From: Kaistella sp. SH40-3
GTDB taxonomy: Bacteria; Bacteroidota; Bacteroidia; Flavobacteriales; Weeksellaceae
Assembly: GCF_030686865.1 (NCBI RefSeq)
Contig: NZ_JAQYUS010000001.1
Location: 434,001-498,000, forward strand
Direction of reading: 5' to 3'
DNA: 64,000 nt
Made by a program: the position numbers and the translations under genes. Below the pieces are notes generated by a model. That model worked only from the letters and a program-made list of their open reading frames with translations. It made no database searches and was not told the DNA's origin. Shown here one piece after another: positions 26,500 to 35,574 of the stretch (position 1 is the stretch's first letter; every line of letters starts with the position of its first letter).

Positions 26500-28044
26500 A
26501 TGAATTTAGATCAGATAAAACAACCATACTTAAAAATATTTCCCGGCGATTTTTCGGGAAACCCGCGACAAAGACAAACACCAAAAGTTCTTTTTTCAAC
26601 AACAGAAATTGCTCAGTTTGAAAATCCGGAACTCATTACTTTTAATGAAAAACTATCGGAAGAAATTGGCATGGGCAAAATTGAAAATCAAGAAGATATC
26701 GATTTTTTAAACGCTTCAAAATTAAGTGATAATATTAAAACTTATGCAACCGCATATGCTGGACATCAGTTTGGGAATTGGGCTGGGCAACTGGGCGATG
26801 GACGAGCAATTTTTGCGGGCGAAATACAAAATGAGAACGGAAGAAAAACCGAAATTCAATGGAAAGGAGCGGGCGCAACTCCCTATTCACGCCATGCAGA
26901 TGGGCGAGCGGTTCTTCGTTCTTCTGTTCGGGAATATTTGATGAGTGAAGCAATGTATCATTTGGGAATTCCTACAACCCGTGCGTTATCGCTTTCTTTC
27001 AGTGGCGAGCAAGTTGTTCGCGATATGCTTTACGATGGAAATGCAGCTTACGAAAAAGGTGCTGTAATAACCAGAACTTCTCCCAGTTTTCTTAGGTTCG
27101 GTCATTTTGAATTACTTTCTGCTCAAGGTGAAACTGCGACTTTACAACAACTTGCGGACTTTGCCATTGAAAATTATTTTCCTCAAATTGATCTTAGCCA
27201 TTCAAATAAATATGCTGAATTCTTTAAAACAGTCGCAGAGAAAACTGCAGATATGATTGTGGAATGGTTTCGTGTAGGATTTGTTCACGGCGTAATGAAT
27301 ACCGATAATATGTCGATTTTGGGCTTAACGATTGATTACGGTCCATTTTCTTTTTTAGATGAATATGATTTGAATTTCACACCCAACACAACAGATTTAC
27401 CTGGTAGAAGATATACCTTCGGAAATCAAGCGAAAATCGCACAGTGGAATCTTTGGCAATTGGCAAATGCTCTATTTCCTTTGATTAAAGACGAGTCTAA
27501 ACTGGAAGATATCTTGAATGATTTCAATACCAATTTCTGGAAAAAACACGATGAAATGATGGCGAGAAAGTTTGGATTTAACTCTTTAAAAAAAGGTGAT
27601 GATGATCTGTTTACCAAAGCGCAGCAACTGATGCAAGACTTAGAAATTGACTACACATTGTTTTTCAAACAGTTAGAAACCTATTCTGAAACCATCGATT
27701 TTAAAGTTCATTTTAAAGATGTTTTTTACTCAAAAATAACTGATGAGCAATTTGAAAAACTAAAAGAATTTCTTTCTCTTTATCAAAATCGATTAACGAA
27801 AAACACCATTTCAAGAGCAGATTCTTTAAATCTAATGAAAACGACCAATCCAAAATTCATTCTCAGAAATTATTTGCTTTTTGAATGTATCAATGAACTG
27901 AATGAAGGAAAGAAAGATTTACTGAACAAACTTTTAACCGCTTTAGAAAATCCTTACGAAGAGATTTACCCAGAATTCTCTATCAAAAGACCGAATGAAT
28001 ATGATGGTCAAACCGGTTGCTCTACCCTTTCCTGTAGTTCTTAA
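26500..28044 (+). CDS. selO: Protein adenylyltransferase SelO family
   Basis: SelO (YdiU) proteins are pseudokinases that transfer AMP from ATP to protein Ser, Thr or Tyr, linked to oxidative stress in E. coli. The 514-residue protein shows the conserved blocks GQLGDGRAI, KGAGATPYSR, DGRAVLRSSVREYLMSEAM, and the catalytic-loop region GVMNTDNMSILGLTIDYGPF with the Asp and Asn metal ligands. The C-terminus ends CSTLSCSS: eukaryotic SelO has selenocysteine at this place and the bacterial form has Cys, with an upstream Cys able to form a disulphide. Single gene after a terminator. Confidence 0.93.
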   Translation: MNLDQIKQPYLKIFPGDFSGNPRQRQTPKVLFSTTEIAQFENPELITFNEKLSEEIGMGKIENQEDIDFLNASKLSDNIKTYATAYAGHQFGNWAGQLGDGRAIFAGEIQNENGRKTEIQWKGAGATPYSRHADGRAVLRSSVREYLMSEAMYHLGIPTTRALSLSFSGEQVVRDMLYDGNAAYEKGAVITRTSPSFLRFGHFELLSAQGETATLQQLADFAIENYFPQIDLSHSNKYAEFFKTVAEKTADMIVEWFRVGFVHGVMNTDNMSILGLTIDYGPFSFLDEYDLNFTPNTTDLPGRRYTFGNQAKIAQWNLWQLANALFPLIKDESKLEDILNDFNTNFWKKHDEMMARKFGFNSLKKGDDDLFTKAQQLMQDLEIDYTLFFKQLETYSETIDFKVHFKDVFYSKITDEQFEKLKEFLSLYQNRLTKNTISRADSLNLMKTTNPKFILRNYLLFECINELNEGKKDLLNKLLTALENPYEEIYPEFSIKRPNEYDGQTGCSTLSCSS

Positions 28045-28051
28045 AATTCCT

Positions 28052-28059
28052 TACTTTTG
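28052..28059 (+). promoter_or_regulatory. -7 box of the polytopic membrane protein gene
   Basis: TACTTTTG matches TAnnTTTG just seven bases after the selO stop. It overlaps a TTG codon at 28057 and so excludes that as the start. Confidence 0.5.
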
Positions 28060-28074
28060 CCCAAAATTATCACT

Positions 28075-29349
28075 TTGAATTTGAAACAAAAATTTACCGA
28101 TTTTCTAAAAAGTGTTTTCCCTGCAACAAAATTCGAAATATTTTTATTTATCTTATTCCTAATTGCCTACGGTATTTTGGGAACTGTGATTGCATTGAAC
28201 TATAGGATTGTTTTTGATGACCGAATTCCGTGGGATGCGTATTTTAGTTTTGATAATAGGGCGATTGTAATGACTGGTGGAGGATTTGAAAGACATCCTT
28301 TAGCGAATTATTATTTCGGTTGGATTCGTGAGTTCTCTTTTCTCTTTTCAAATGGCAAAAAAGATGAAGTGTTTCGGCTTGTCTTAGTTTGGTGCAGTAA
28401 TGTAGCGGTGAGTTTGAGTTTAGTTCAGATTTATAAATATTTAAAAAACATCATCACTTTACCGAAAAAGATTTCGGTTTTAATTGTTTTCTTTTTCTCA
28501 TTTTTCACGACGCCGATTTTACTTTCTTTCACACCAGAAACTTATACTTACACCTTGTTTTTCTTGGTCCTATTTAATTATTATGCAGCACTGAAGTTAA
28601 GAAAAGAAGAAAAGATGCCCGCAGTTGCAATGACTTTAGCCGCAGTTTCTATCGGAGGATTAACCATCACGAATATTGTTAAAGTTTATATTCCACTTCT
28701 TTTTGAAAAGAATGTTTTCCAAAACTGGCGAAAATTTGGAAACCTTTTTTTCCGCGTTTTGATTTCCGTTTCTGTTTTTGTTTTACTGTTTTTGTATCGC
28801 TTAGATTTTAAGTTTTTAAACTTTTTAAATAAATCAGGACAGCAGTATGAGAAATTCTCAACTCCAAAAGCCACTCCGCTTTGGGACATGATCGCCTCTT
28901 GGTTTTTTGGTGGGAATATGCTTTTCAGCAGTTTTGCTTTAAGAGATTATCACAGTTTAAAAGGCTTTCAGTTCAAAGCACTTTTCATGGACGTTTATTC
29001 CTCCGTGATTTCATATGTATTTGTAGGATTGATTTTAATCTTGATTTTATGGAGTTTTGCAAGGAACTTTAAAAATAAATTTGTACAAATTCTCATGATT
29101 TCATTTTTAGTAGATATTGTGATTCACTGTATTTTAAAATTCGGATTGCACACTTCTTACATTTACGGCGGCCACTTTATTTTTGTAGTTCCGTTGATGT
29201 TGGGCTGGCTGTTTTACGGTTACAAAGATTCGCCGAAAACAATTTCATTTCTGTATGTTACGGTTTCGATCTTATTCTTTTATTTAGCGATGAATAATAT
29301 TTTCAGAATGGTTGAGTTTTTCGACTTCCTCGAAAAATATTACACATAA
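28075..29349 (+). CDS. Polytopic membrane protein, possibly DUF6080
   Basis: About 424 residues with ten or more hydrophobic segments and short loops. The first extracytoplasmic loop after the first membrane helix carries DDRIPWDAYFSFDNRAIV and FERHPLANYYFGW; the Asp and the His-Pro pair recall GT-C glycosyltransferases, but I see no proven catalytic motif. From memory it resembles the DUF6080 family; that is unchecked. No ATG is available: the most likely start is TTG at 28075, because the promoter box covers the earlier TTG. It is followed by a terminator and so is a single gene. Confidence 0.6.
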   Translation: MNLKQKFTDFLKSVFPATKFEIFLFILFLIAYGILGTVIALNYRIVFDDRIPWDAYFSFDNRAIVMTGGGFERHPLANYYFGWIREFSFLFSNGKKDEVFRLVLVWCSNVAVSLSLVQIYKYLKNIITLPKKISVLIVFFFSFFTTPILLSFTPETYTYTLFFLVLFNYYAALKLRKEEKMPAVAMTLAAVSIGGLTITNIVKVYIPLLFEKNVFQNWRKFGNLFFRVLISVSVFVLLFLYRLDFKFLNFLNKSGQQYEKFSTPKATPLWDMIASWFFGGNMLFSSFALRDYHSLKGFQFKALFMDVYSSVISYVFVGLILILILWSFARNFKNKFVQILMISFLVDIVIHCILKFGLHTSYIYGGHFIFVVPLMLGWLFYGYKDSPKTISFLYVTVSILFFYLAMNNIFRMVEFFDFLEKYYT

Positions 29350-29407
29350 GAGTTATTCAATCCTTCAAGGTTATTAAGCCTTGATGGATTATTAGATTTT
29401 AAAAAAT

Positions 29408-29436
29408 AAGCCGTCTCATAATTAATGAAACGGCTT
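29408..29436 (+). terminator. Terminator of the polytopic membrane protein gene
   Basis: AAGCCGT and ACGGCTT with CTCAT/ATGAA pairing inward form the stem; the following T-tract is short. Confidence 0.65.
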
Positions 29437-29542
29437 TGTTATGATTTTTTAAAGTACTTCTTTATAAGCACGGTTTAGTATATCGAATTGGCAGAGTTTC
29501 AATTTAAGTATTGAGACCCTTACTTATATTTATTCAAAAAAC

Positions 29543-30913
29543 TTACTTCTTTTTAGCTTTTACTTTATCCACTTCATCTTTTAGAAAAGGATATTTTTGT
29601 TGCATATCTTCCAACAATTGCGGATCAAGTTCTAAAGCGGTCGAAAGCGTGACTCTTCCTTTTTTCTGACTATTCAACTGGAAATAACAGTTGCTTAACT
29701 GATAAAACAATTCTGCTCTGTTATGCATTTTCGTGGCTTCTACCAAAACGTTAACTGCTTCTTCATATTCGCCAATTAACATCAGTACTTCCGAGTAGGC
29801 ATACCAGTTGTAAAAACGGCTTGGTTCAAAATCCACCAACTTTTTCAAACATGACAAACTCTCTTCAAACTTTCCCCCTTCAATATATAAAAAAGCGAGT
29901 CTTTTCTGATAATCCAGATTCGATTCGTTCAGAGAAACTGCTTCTTTCGCAAAGTGCAAGGCTTCTTTCATTCCGCCCATTTCCTCGTAAATGTAGGATT
30001 GCTCCATCATCGAAAGGTAAAACTGGGGATCATCCCGCAACGATTTCTGAAACGAATTTAAGGCTAAAACCGGTTGCTTATTTTCTTTGTAACACAAACC
30101 AATTTTATAAAAAGTAAATGATTTCGTATATTCTAAAGCCAGCATTTCTTCATAGACCTCGACGGCTCTTAACCACTCACCCATCGCTTCATAACACGCC
30201 GCTTTATTGGCATAAACTCCGACAGATTGCGGATTAATCGCCAACAAATAATCAAAGCCTTTAATGGCTTCTTCGTAATTCTTTTTGTTAAAGAAGAACT
30301 GTCCATATTCGTACCAAGCCGTTTCTGAGAATGCAAACTTGTCCAAATAACCGTTCAAAAACTCGATGGCTTCATCGCTTCTCTTCAATTGGTTATAACA
30401 GAACATTACGTTTTCTAATGAATATTCATCTTGAGAATCAAAATTCAAAGCGAGTTTGTAATGCTTCAAAGCCTTGAATGGATCTTCTAAATTCACGTAT
30501 TCATCAGCAATGAAGTTATGTAAAAAGTTTTCCTCTTCTTCTAATTCTAATGCTTTTTCGCAATACTCGATTGAACGTCTTGGGTTTCCAAGATTCGAAT
30601 AATATTTTGCACAGCAAACAAGGAAATCGGTATGATCCATACAAGATTCCTTCAGTTCAGTCATCAGTTCTTTGGCTTCAGAATATTTTTCTAATTCCAA
30701 AAGAACTTCGAATTGCTTTATTTTTAAATCAAGGGAATTCGGGTGAATTTTCAACCCATATTTGGTTGCCATATCGGCAAAGGAAATATCCCCCATTTCG
30801 AGGTAATAAATAATGATTTCTTCATATTCTTCGGTTTCGAAGTAGAATTCATCATTATTCTCAACCATTGCTTCGAACTTTTCTACCAGTTCGTTTTCAA
30901 AAAATTCTTCCAA
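29543..30913 (-). CDS. Tetratricopeptide repeat protein
   Basis: A 456-residue helical protein without signal peptide or membrane segment. After an acidic start rich in Glu it consists of about eleven TPR-like helix pairs; clear units include NPRRSIEYCEKALELEEE, DPFKALKHYKLALNFD and KNYEEAIKGFDYLLAINP, each with the Ala-Tyr-Pro pattern. TPR proteins are scaffolds, so the partner and job are unknown. It follows the toxin gene by 53 bases on the same strand and may be read from the glmM transcript. Confidence 0.85.
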   Translation of the reverse strand: MEEFFENELVEKFEAMVENNDEFYFETEEYEEIIIYYLEMGDISFADMATKYGLKIHPNSLDLKIKQFEVLLELEKYSEAKELMTELKESCMDHTDFLVCCAKYYSNLGNPRRSIEYCEKALELEEEENFLHNFIADEYVNLEDPFKALKHYKLALNFDSQDEYSLENVMFCYNQLKRSDEAIEFLNGYLDKFAFSETAWYEYGQFFFNKKNYEEAIKGFDYLLAINPQSVGVYANKAACYEAMGEWLRAVEVYEEMLALEYTKSFTFYKIGLCYKENKQPVLALNSFQKSLRDDPQFYLSMMEQSYIYEEMGGMKEALHFAKEAVSLNESNLDYQKRLAFLYIEGGKFEESLSCLKKLVDFEPSRFYNWYAYSEVLMLIGEYEEAVNVLVEATKMHNRAELFYQLSNCYFQLNSQKKGRVTLSTALELDPQLLEDMQQKYPFLKDEVDKVKAKKK

Positions 30914-30966
30914 TATATTGTTGTTTTTTTCTCTATCTAAATTCTAATTAGATATGAAAAAGTTTT

Positions 30967-31263
30967 TTAATTAATTTTTAAGTTACCTGGATCCAGTCTG
31001 TTATCAAAGAATGATAATACTTTAATTTCATCATTCATAGATCTATAGAAAAGAGAAAAGTTTTCTAAAATCAAAACTCTACTGATTCTTTTAATTTTAC
31101 TTTCCTCACCAATGTAACTTTGTGATCTTACTAAATTGATCATTCTAAAAGTTTCATCAAGAATTTTTTCTGAGTAAATATTGGAATTATTGTTAAGAGT
31201 CCAATAATCATAAACTTCATTTAATTCTTTACTGGCTTTTATGGACCAACTTACTTTTTTCAT
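30967..31263 (-). CDS. ParE/RelE-family toxin
   Basis: A 98-residue protein with the compact RelE/ParE fold pattern: basic start MKKVSWSIKASKELNEVYDYW, helices, then strands with a conserved Arg (SRVLILENFSLFYR) and a final IKVLSFFDNR. ParE toxins poison gyrase, RelE toxins cut mRNA; the lack of a clear RelE catalytic set makes ParE-like the better guess. Its ATG overlaps the antitoxin stop by four bases, the usual toxin-antitoxin coupling with the antitoxin first. Confidence 0.8.
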   Translation of the reverse strand: MKKVSWSIKASKELNEVYDYWTLNNNSNIYSEKILDETFRMINLVRSQSYIGEESKIKRISRVLILENFSLFYRSMNDEIKVLSFFDNRLDPGNLKIN

Positions 31264-31478
31264 CTTCCAAAAGATTTCATAACTTCTTCATGTGAAATTA
31301 CTCTTCCTTCTTCGATGTCTTTCAAGCCCGTTTCGATGGATTTTTTTTCAGCATCTGAAAGTTCATTCCACCAATCCTTTTCTACATTGTCTTCAACAAA
31401 ATCGACCTCAATTGCTTTGAGAATCGCTTTTATTTTTTCAGATTCTTTCTTGTTTTTGGGGTTTACTGTTATTGTCAT
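31260..31478 (-). CDS. Antitoxin of a type II toxin-antitoxin pair
   Basis: A 72-residue protein that opens with MTITVNPKNKKESEKIKAILKA and has an acidic C-terminal half (DWWNELSDAEKKSIETGLKD) suited to wrap the basic toxin. The DNA-binding fold at the N-terminus is not clear, which is common for the short ParD/RelB-like antitoxins of Bacteroidota. It starts 34 bases after glmM; TAACTTTA in that gap is a weak -7 candidate, so the pair could be expressed alone or with glmM. Confidence 0.75.
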   Translation of the reverse strand: MTITVNPKNKKESEKIKAILKAIEVDFVEDNVEKDWWNELSDAEKKSIETGLKDIEEGRVISHEEVMKSFGR

Positions 31479-31512
31479 GACTTAAATTTGAATTAAAGTT
31501 AGTCAATTTTGA

Positions 31513-32895
31513 TTAAATCAAACTTCTTATTTTTTCAATCATTTGATCTCCCAAATTATCGGCTTCCTCCTGAGAAAATGCTTCGGTGTAAATTCTGATA
31601 ATCGGTTCTGTATTTGATTTTCTCAAATGGACCCAATTGTTTTCAAAATCAATTTTCACACCATCAATTGTAGAAATATCTTCTGTTTGATATTCTTTTT
31701 CCATTTTAGTTAAAAGAGAATCAACATCGATATCCGGAGTTAATTCAATTTTCTTTTTACCCATGAAATAACTTGGATAACTTGCTCTCAATTCGGAAAC
31801 AGTTTTATTTTCTTTGGCTAAATGAGTTAAAAACAATGCTACACCAACCAAAGAATCACGACCGTAATGAAGTTCAGGATAAATGATTCCACCGTTTCCT
31901 TCACCACCAATTACGGCATTTTTCTCTTTCATTAAAGTTACTACATTTACTTCACCAACAGCGCTGGAGAAATATTCAGAACCTAAATTTCTTGCAACAT
32001 CTCTTAAAGCACGACTTGAGGAAAGGTTCGAAATCGCTGCTCCTTTTTTATGTTTCAAAAGATAATCTGCAACAGCAACCAAAGTATATTCTTCACCAAA
32101 AAGTTCTCCGTTTTCATCGACCAAAGCCAAACGGTCAACATCTGGATCAACTACGATTCCAACGTCTGCTTTCTCGGTTTTCATCAATTCGCAGATATCT
32201 CCTAAATGTTCCTTCAACGGTTCTGGATTGTGTGGAAAATGTCCGTTGGGTTCGCAATATAATTTCACGACTTCACAACCTAATTCTTCTAACAATTGTG
32301 GAATAGCAATTCCGCCTGTAGAATTTACGGCATCAACTACGACTTTAAATTCCTTTGCTTTAATGGCTTCTGCATCAACCATTGGTAAATCCAGAATCTT
32401 TTGAATATGAATATCGAAACCATCTTCTCTAGTTTCGTATTTTCCTAAATCATCAACTTCTGCATAATGAAAATCCTGACTTTCTGCTAAAGCCAAAACT
32501 TCAGTTCCATTTTCACCAGTAATGAATTGGCCTTTTTCATTTAATAATTTTAAAGCGTTCCATTGTTTTGGATTGTGAGAAGCGGTTAAGATAATCCCAC
32601 CATCTGCGTTCAATTCGGGAACCATTACTTCTACGGTTGGCGTTGTAGAAAGTCCCAAATCAACAACGTTAATTCCGAGTCCTTGCAAAGTTGCAGTAAC
32701 CAATGAATTTACCATTGAACCGGAAATACGTGCATCACGACCAACGACTAAGGTCAGATCTTTTTTATTTTTATTATTTTGAAGCCAGGTTCCAAAAGCG
32801 GAAGTAAATTTTACCACATCAAGTGGCGTTAGATTTTCATCAACTTTACCACCAATGGTTCCGCGGATTCCTGATATCGATTTTATTAAAGCCAT
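31513..32895 (-). CDS. glmM: Phosphoglucosamine mutase
   Basis: Converts glucosamine-6-phosphate to glucosamine-1-phosphate on the way to UDP-GlcNAc for peptidoglycan and lipopolysaccharide. The 460-residue protein has the phosphoserine loop TASHNP with Ser106, the metal loop DPDVDR near 247, the sugar loop GEGNGG and the C-terminal phosphate loop with RKSNTEPIIR. Bacteroidota enzymes of this type are a little longer than the 445 of E. coli. I use the ATG at 32895 over a TTG three codons upstream. Confidence 0.9.
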   Translation of the reverse strand: MALIKSISGIRGTIGGKVDENLTPLDVVKFTSAFGTWLQNNKNKKDLTLVVGRDARISGSMVNSLVTATLQGLGINVVDLGLSTTPTVEVMVPELNADGGIILTASHNPKQWNALKLLNEKGQFITGENGTEVLALAESQDFHYAEVDDLGKYETREDGFDIHIQKILDLPMVDAEAIKAKEFKVVVDAVNSTGGIAIPQLLEELGCEVVKLYCEPNGHFPHNPEPLKEHLGDICELMKTEKADVGIVVDPDVDRLALVDENGELFGEEYTLVAVADYLLKHKKGAAISNLSSSRALRDVARNLGSEYFSSAVGEVNVVTLMKEKNAVIGGEGNGGIIYPELHYGRDSLVGVALFLTHLAKENKTVSELRASYPSYFMGKKKIELTPDIDVDSLLTKMEKEYQTEDISTIDGVKIDFENNWVHLRKSNTEPIIRIYTEAFSQEEADNLGDQMIEKIRSLI

Positions 32896-33065
32896 AAACT
32901 GCAATTTTTTATATGATTTTCAAGAACAAATAAATTCTCGAAAAGTCTGGTTTTTCAATTTGCAAAAATACGAATAAAATAGGAGAAGAAATTATTAAAC
33001 AAAAGTTAAATTAAAATCTCTTTTAAAAAAAGAACATTGATAATGAGTAATTTAACTAAATTAAA

Positions 33066-33218
33066 TCATCCACAGCAATCAGAATCGCAACCTGGTTTTC
33101 CTTTGCCTTTAAATTTTTTAGAACTAAAATTTTTAGCAATGATTTTAAATAAAGAGTAACCGGCAATCAAGACGAATACCGCGATAATGACATATTGAAA
33201 AATAAGTGAATCATCCAT
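33066..33218 (-). CDS. FeoB-associated Cys-rich membrane protein
   Basis: A 50-residue protein with one membrane helix (about 8-24), a basic stretch SSKKFKGKGK and a Cys-rich end GCDSDCCG. This is the FeoB-associated family found next to feoB in Gram-positives and Bacteroidota. Its ATG overlaps the feoB stop by one base (TAATG), which implies coupled translation. The Cys cluster may handle ferrous iron leaving the FeoB pore; that is inference. A longer frame to 33296 lies inside feoB and is not needed. Confidence 0.85.
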   Translation of the reverse strand: MDDSLIFQYVIIAVFVLIAGYSLFKIIAKNFSSKKFKGKGKPGCDSDCCG

Positions 33219-35251
33219 TATTTTAATATTTGATAGACAATTAAAGAAGCAACATACGCTAAACCCGACATGCCGAAGAGTTGCGCCATTGTCCATTTCC
33301 AGGATTTGGTTTCTCTATATACAACGGCCAAAGTAGAAACACATTGCATGGCAAAAGCATAAAAGAATAAGATTGAAACTCCAGTTGCGAAACTATAAAT
33401 TGGTTCACCATTTGGTTTTTTATCATTTCGCATTTTATCGATGATTTTTCCTTCTGGCGCTTCATCATCTAAACTATACAAAGTTGACATTGTTCCTACA
33501 AATACTTCTCTCGCTACAAAACTCGTTAAAATCCCAACGCCCATTTTCCAGTCGTAACCCAAGGGTGCAATTACTGGCTCAATGGATTTTCCCATTTTGG
33601 CGAGATACGAATGATCTAATTTAACATCGGTAGCCACGAATTCTTCCTTGTTTTGAGTTGGTCCGATATAACTGAAGAACCAAATCACGATACTGAAGAA
33701 GAAAATAATCTTCCCCGCACCTGTAACGAATTCCCAAACTTTACCGAGAACGACTTTAAAATCATAACCGAAAAGTGGCATTTTATAGGAAGGTAAATCC
33801 ATTACCAAAAAGGATTTCGCGTTACTTTTAATAATTTTTTTAAGAATTAAAGAAGCCATTAATGAAGTGAAAAATCCTAGGAAATACATTGCCATTAAAG
33901 CGATTGCTTTATAACTGATTCCAATAAAATATTTGTCCGGAATAATTAAGCCAATGATAATACTGTAAACTGGAAGTCTCGCAGAACACGTCATAAAAGG
34001 CGTTACCAAAATAGTGATCAAACGCTCTTTAACATTCTCAATATTTCTGGTTGACATAATTGCCGGAATCGCACAAGCCGTTCCTGAAACCAATGGAACA
34101 ATACTTTTCCCGTTCAAACCAAACGGACGAAGAAATCGGTCCATTAAAAATATAACTCTCGCCATATATCCTGAATCTTCGAGGAGATAAAGGAAATAAA
34201 GTAAAATACCAATTTGTGGCGCAAAAACCATAATTCCACCAACACCTGGAATAATTCCATTGGCGATCAGTGAATTAATCGGTCCTGCCGGAAGATATTC
34301 ATTCGCATAAATAGATAACCAAAGGAAGAAATCTGAAATCCAGTTCATCGGATATTCTGCCAAAAAGAAAACACTTTGGAAAATGATTAATAAAATCAAT
34401 CCAAAAATGACATATCCCCAGAATTTATGAACTAAAACTTTATCTAATTTTTCAGTAAGTAATTCTTTGAACTGCGGTTTTTTAGAAAGAACTTTGGAAA
34501 TTATTTTGTCAATTTCCTGATATCTTCTAATCGTTTCTTGAGTCTGTAATCTTTTAGGAACCAAACATTTAACCTCATCATTATTCAACTGTTCTTTAAC
34601 AGATTCCAGTTTTCCTAAATACGTATCTGAAGAAAGTAAAGTCCAGACTTTATATTGATTTTCTTCTTTTGTTTCGGCTAAAATTTTAAAAACCAAACCT
34701 TTATGTTCGGTTGGAATATCGAAAGAAACGGTTTCAGATTTGGTAAAATTTCCTTTATTAATCTCGGCACGCAATTCTTCAATTCCTTGATTTTCTTTGG
34801 CGTTTGCCTGTAAAACGGTAACGTTTAATTCTTTTGAAAGTTGGTCGATATCGATATTGATTCCGCGCCTTTCGGCTTGGTCAATTTGATTAACAACTAA
34901 TAAAATAGGAATTCCTAAATCCTGAATTTGCTGGAAAAGAAGCAAACCTCTTTTGATGCTTAATGCTTCTAAAATATAGACAACACCCGAATAATGAGTT
35001 TGCTCTTCTACCAAAAACTTGGATAAAATCGCTTCATCTTCGGAACTCGGATAAATGCTATAAGAACCAGGTAAATCAATAACCTCTACGTTTTCGCCCT
35101 GATAATCGTAATCGCCGGAATGGCTTGCTACGGTAACTCCGGCGTAATTCCCGGTTTTTTGCTTTTTGTTACACAGTAAATTAAATACAGTAGATTTTCC
35201 CACATTGGGATTTCCTACCAAAAGGATTTGTTTCTTGTTTGAAGTGTTCAT
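33218..35251 (-). CDS. feoB: Ferrous iron transporter FeoB
   Basis: Inner-membrane Fe(II) importer with a cytoplasmic GTPase domain. The 677-residue protein shows G1 GNPNVGKS at 13-20, G2 Thr in NYAGVTV, G3 DLPG at 59-62 and G4 NQID at 121-124, then about ten membrane segments from residue 280 with the Gate motifs LVSGTACAIPAIMSTR and a second Gate region near FMTCSARLPVY. Length is normal for the form without fused FeoA. It lies 37 bases after feoA and is followed by the Cys-rich partner. Confidence 0.96.
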   Translation of the reverse strand: MNTSNKKQILLVGNPNVGKSTVFNLLCNKKQKTGNYAGVTVASHSGDYDYQGENVEVIDLPGSYSIYPSSEDEAILSKFLVEEQTHYSGVVYILEALSIKRGLLLFQQIQDLGIPILLVVNQIDQAERRGINIDIDQLSKELNVTVLQANAKENQGIEELRAEINKGNFTKSETVSFDIPTEHKGLVFKILAETKEENQYKVWTLLSSDTYLGKLESVKEQLNNDEVKCLVPKRLQTQETIRRYQEIDKIISKVLSKKPQFKELLTEKLDKVLVHKFWGYVIFGLILLIIFQSVFFLAEYPMNWISDFFLWLSIYANEYLPAGPINSLIANGIIPGVGGIMVFAPQIGILLYFLYLLEDSGYMARVIFLMDRFLRPFGLNGKSIVPLVSGTACAIPAIMSTRNIENVKERLITILVTPFMTCSARLPVYSIIIGLIIPDKYFIGISYKAIALMAMYFLGFFTSLMASLILKKIIKSNAKSFLVMDLPSYKMPLFGYDFKVVLGKVWEFVTGAGKIIFFFSIVIWFFSYIGPTQNKEEFVATDVKLDHSYLAKMGKSIEPVIAPLGYDWKMGVGILTSFVAREVFVGTMSTLYSLDDEAPEGKIIDKMRNDKKPNGEPIYSFATGVSILFFYAFAMQCVSTLAVVYRETKSWKWTMAQLFGMSGLAYVASLIVYQILK

Positions 35252-35288
35252 TCTTCGCTCGATCTAAGTTGAAATTTATCGTGATTGT

Positions 35289-35546
35289 TTAAGATAAACT
35301 TTCCACGATGATAAACTGCGCTTCTTCTTCTCTAAGGGCAATTCTGCTTTTTTCGTCACCAAATTCTATATACAATGGACCTTTGAAAGGTGCCTGGTAC
35401 AGGATTTTGAAGACGGTTTCCGGGAGCAGACCCATTTCAATAATTTTATTGGGCATTCTGAGGTCGTCATTTTCATAACCCAAAATCTTCCCGGATTTAT
35501 TTCTGGGAAAACAGCATAATTTATTTGATTTATCTCCTTTCAACAC
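35289..35546 (-). CDS. feoA: Ferrous iron transport protein FeoA
   Basis: Small cytoplasmic SH3-like protein that supports FeoB. The product is about 85 residues, with the FeoA pattern IIEMGLLPETVFKILYQAPFKG and a final beta strand SRIALREEEAQFIIV. There is no ATG: the frame opens at a TTG at 35564, but that codon lies within a TACATTTG -7 box (35562-35569). I therefore choose GTG at 35546, with TTG at 35543 as the alternative. A palindrome just upstream may be an iron operator. Confidence 0.85.
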   Translation of the reverse strand: MLKGDKSNKLCCFPRNKSGKILGYENDDLRMPNKIIEMGLLPETVFKILYQAPFKGPLYIEFGDEKSRIALREEEAQFIIVESLS

Positions 35547-35561
35547 TAAAATTTTGAAGTG

Positions 35562-35569
35562 CAAATGTA
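35562..35569 (-). promoter_or_regulatory. -7 box of the feoAB operon
   Basis: TACATTTG on the minus strand matches TAnnTTTG and fixes the feoA start downstream of it. Confidence 0.55.
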
Positions 35570-35574
35570 CGCTA

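Noticed and set aside
25902-26501. 199-codon open frame on the minus strand opposite PBP1A
   Set aside because: Shadow of a well-supported gene; Ser/Pro-rich without any domain, no promoter.
33219-33296. Longer start of the FeoB-associated protein
   Set aside because: Lies within feoB in another frame; the TAATG-coupled ATG gives the family's normal 50-residue size.
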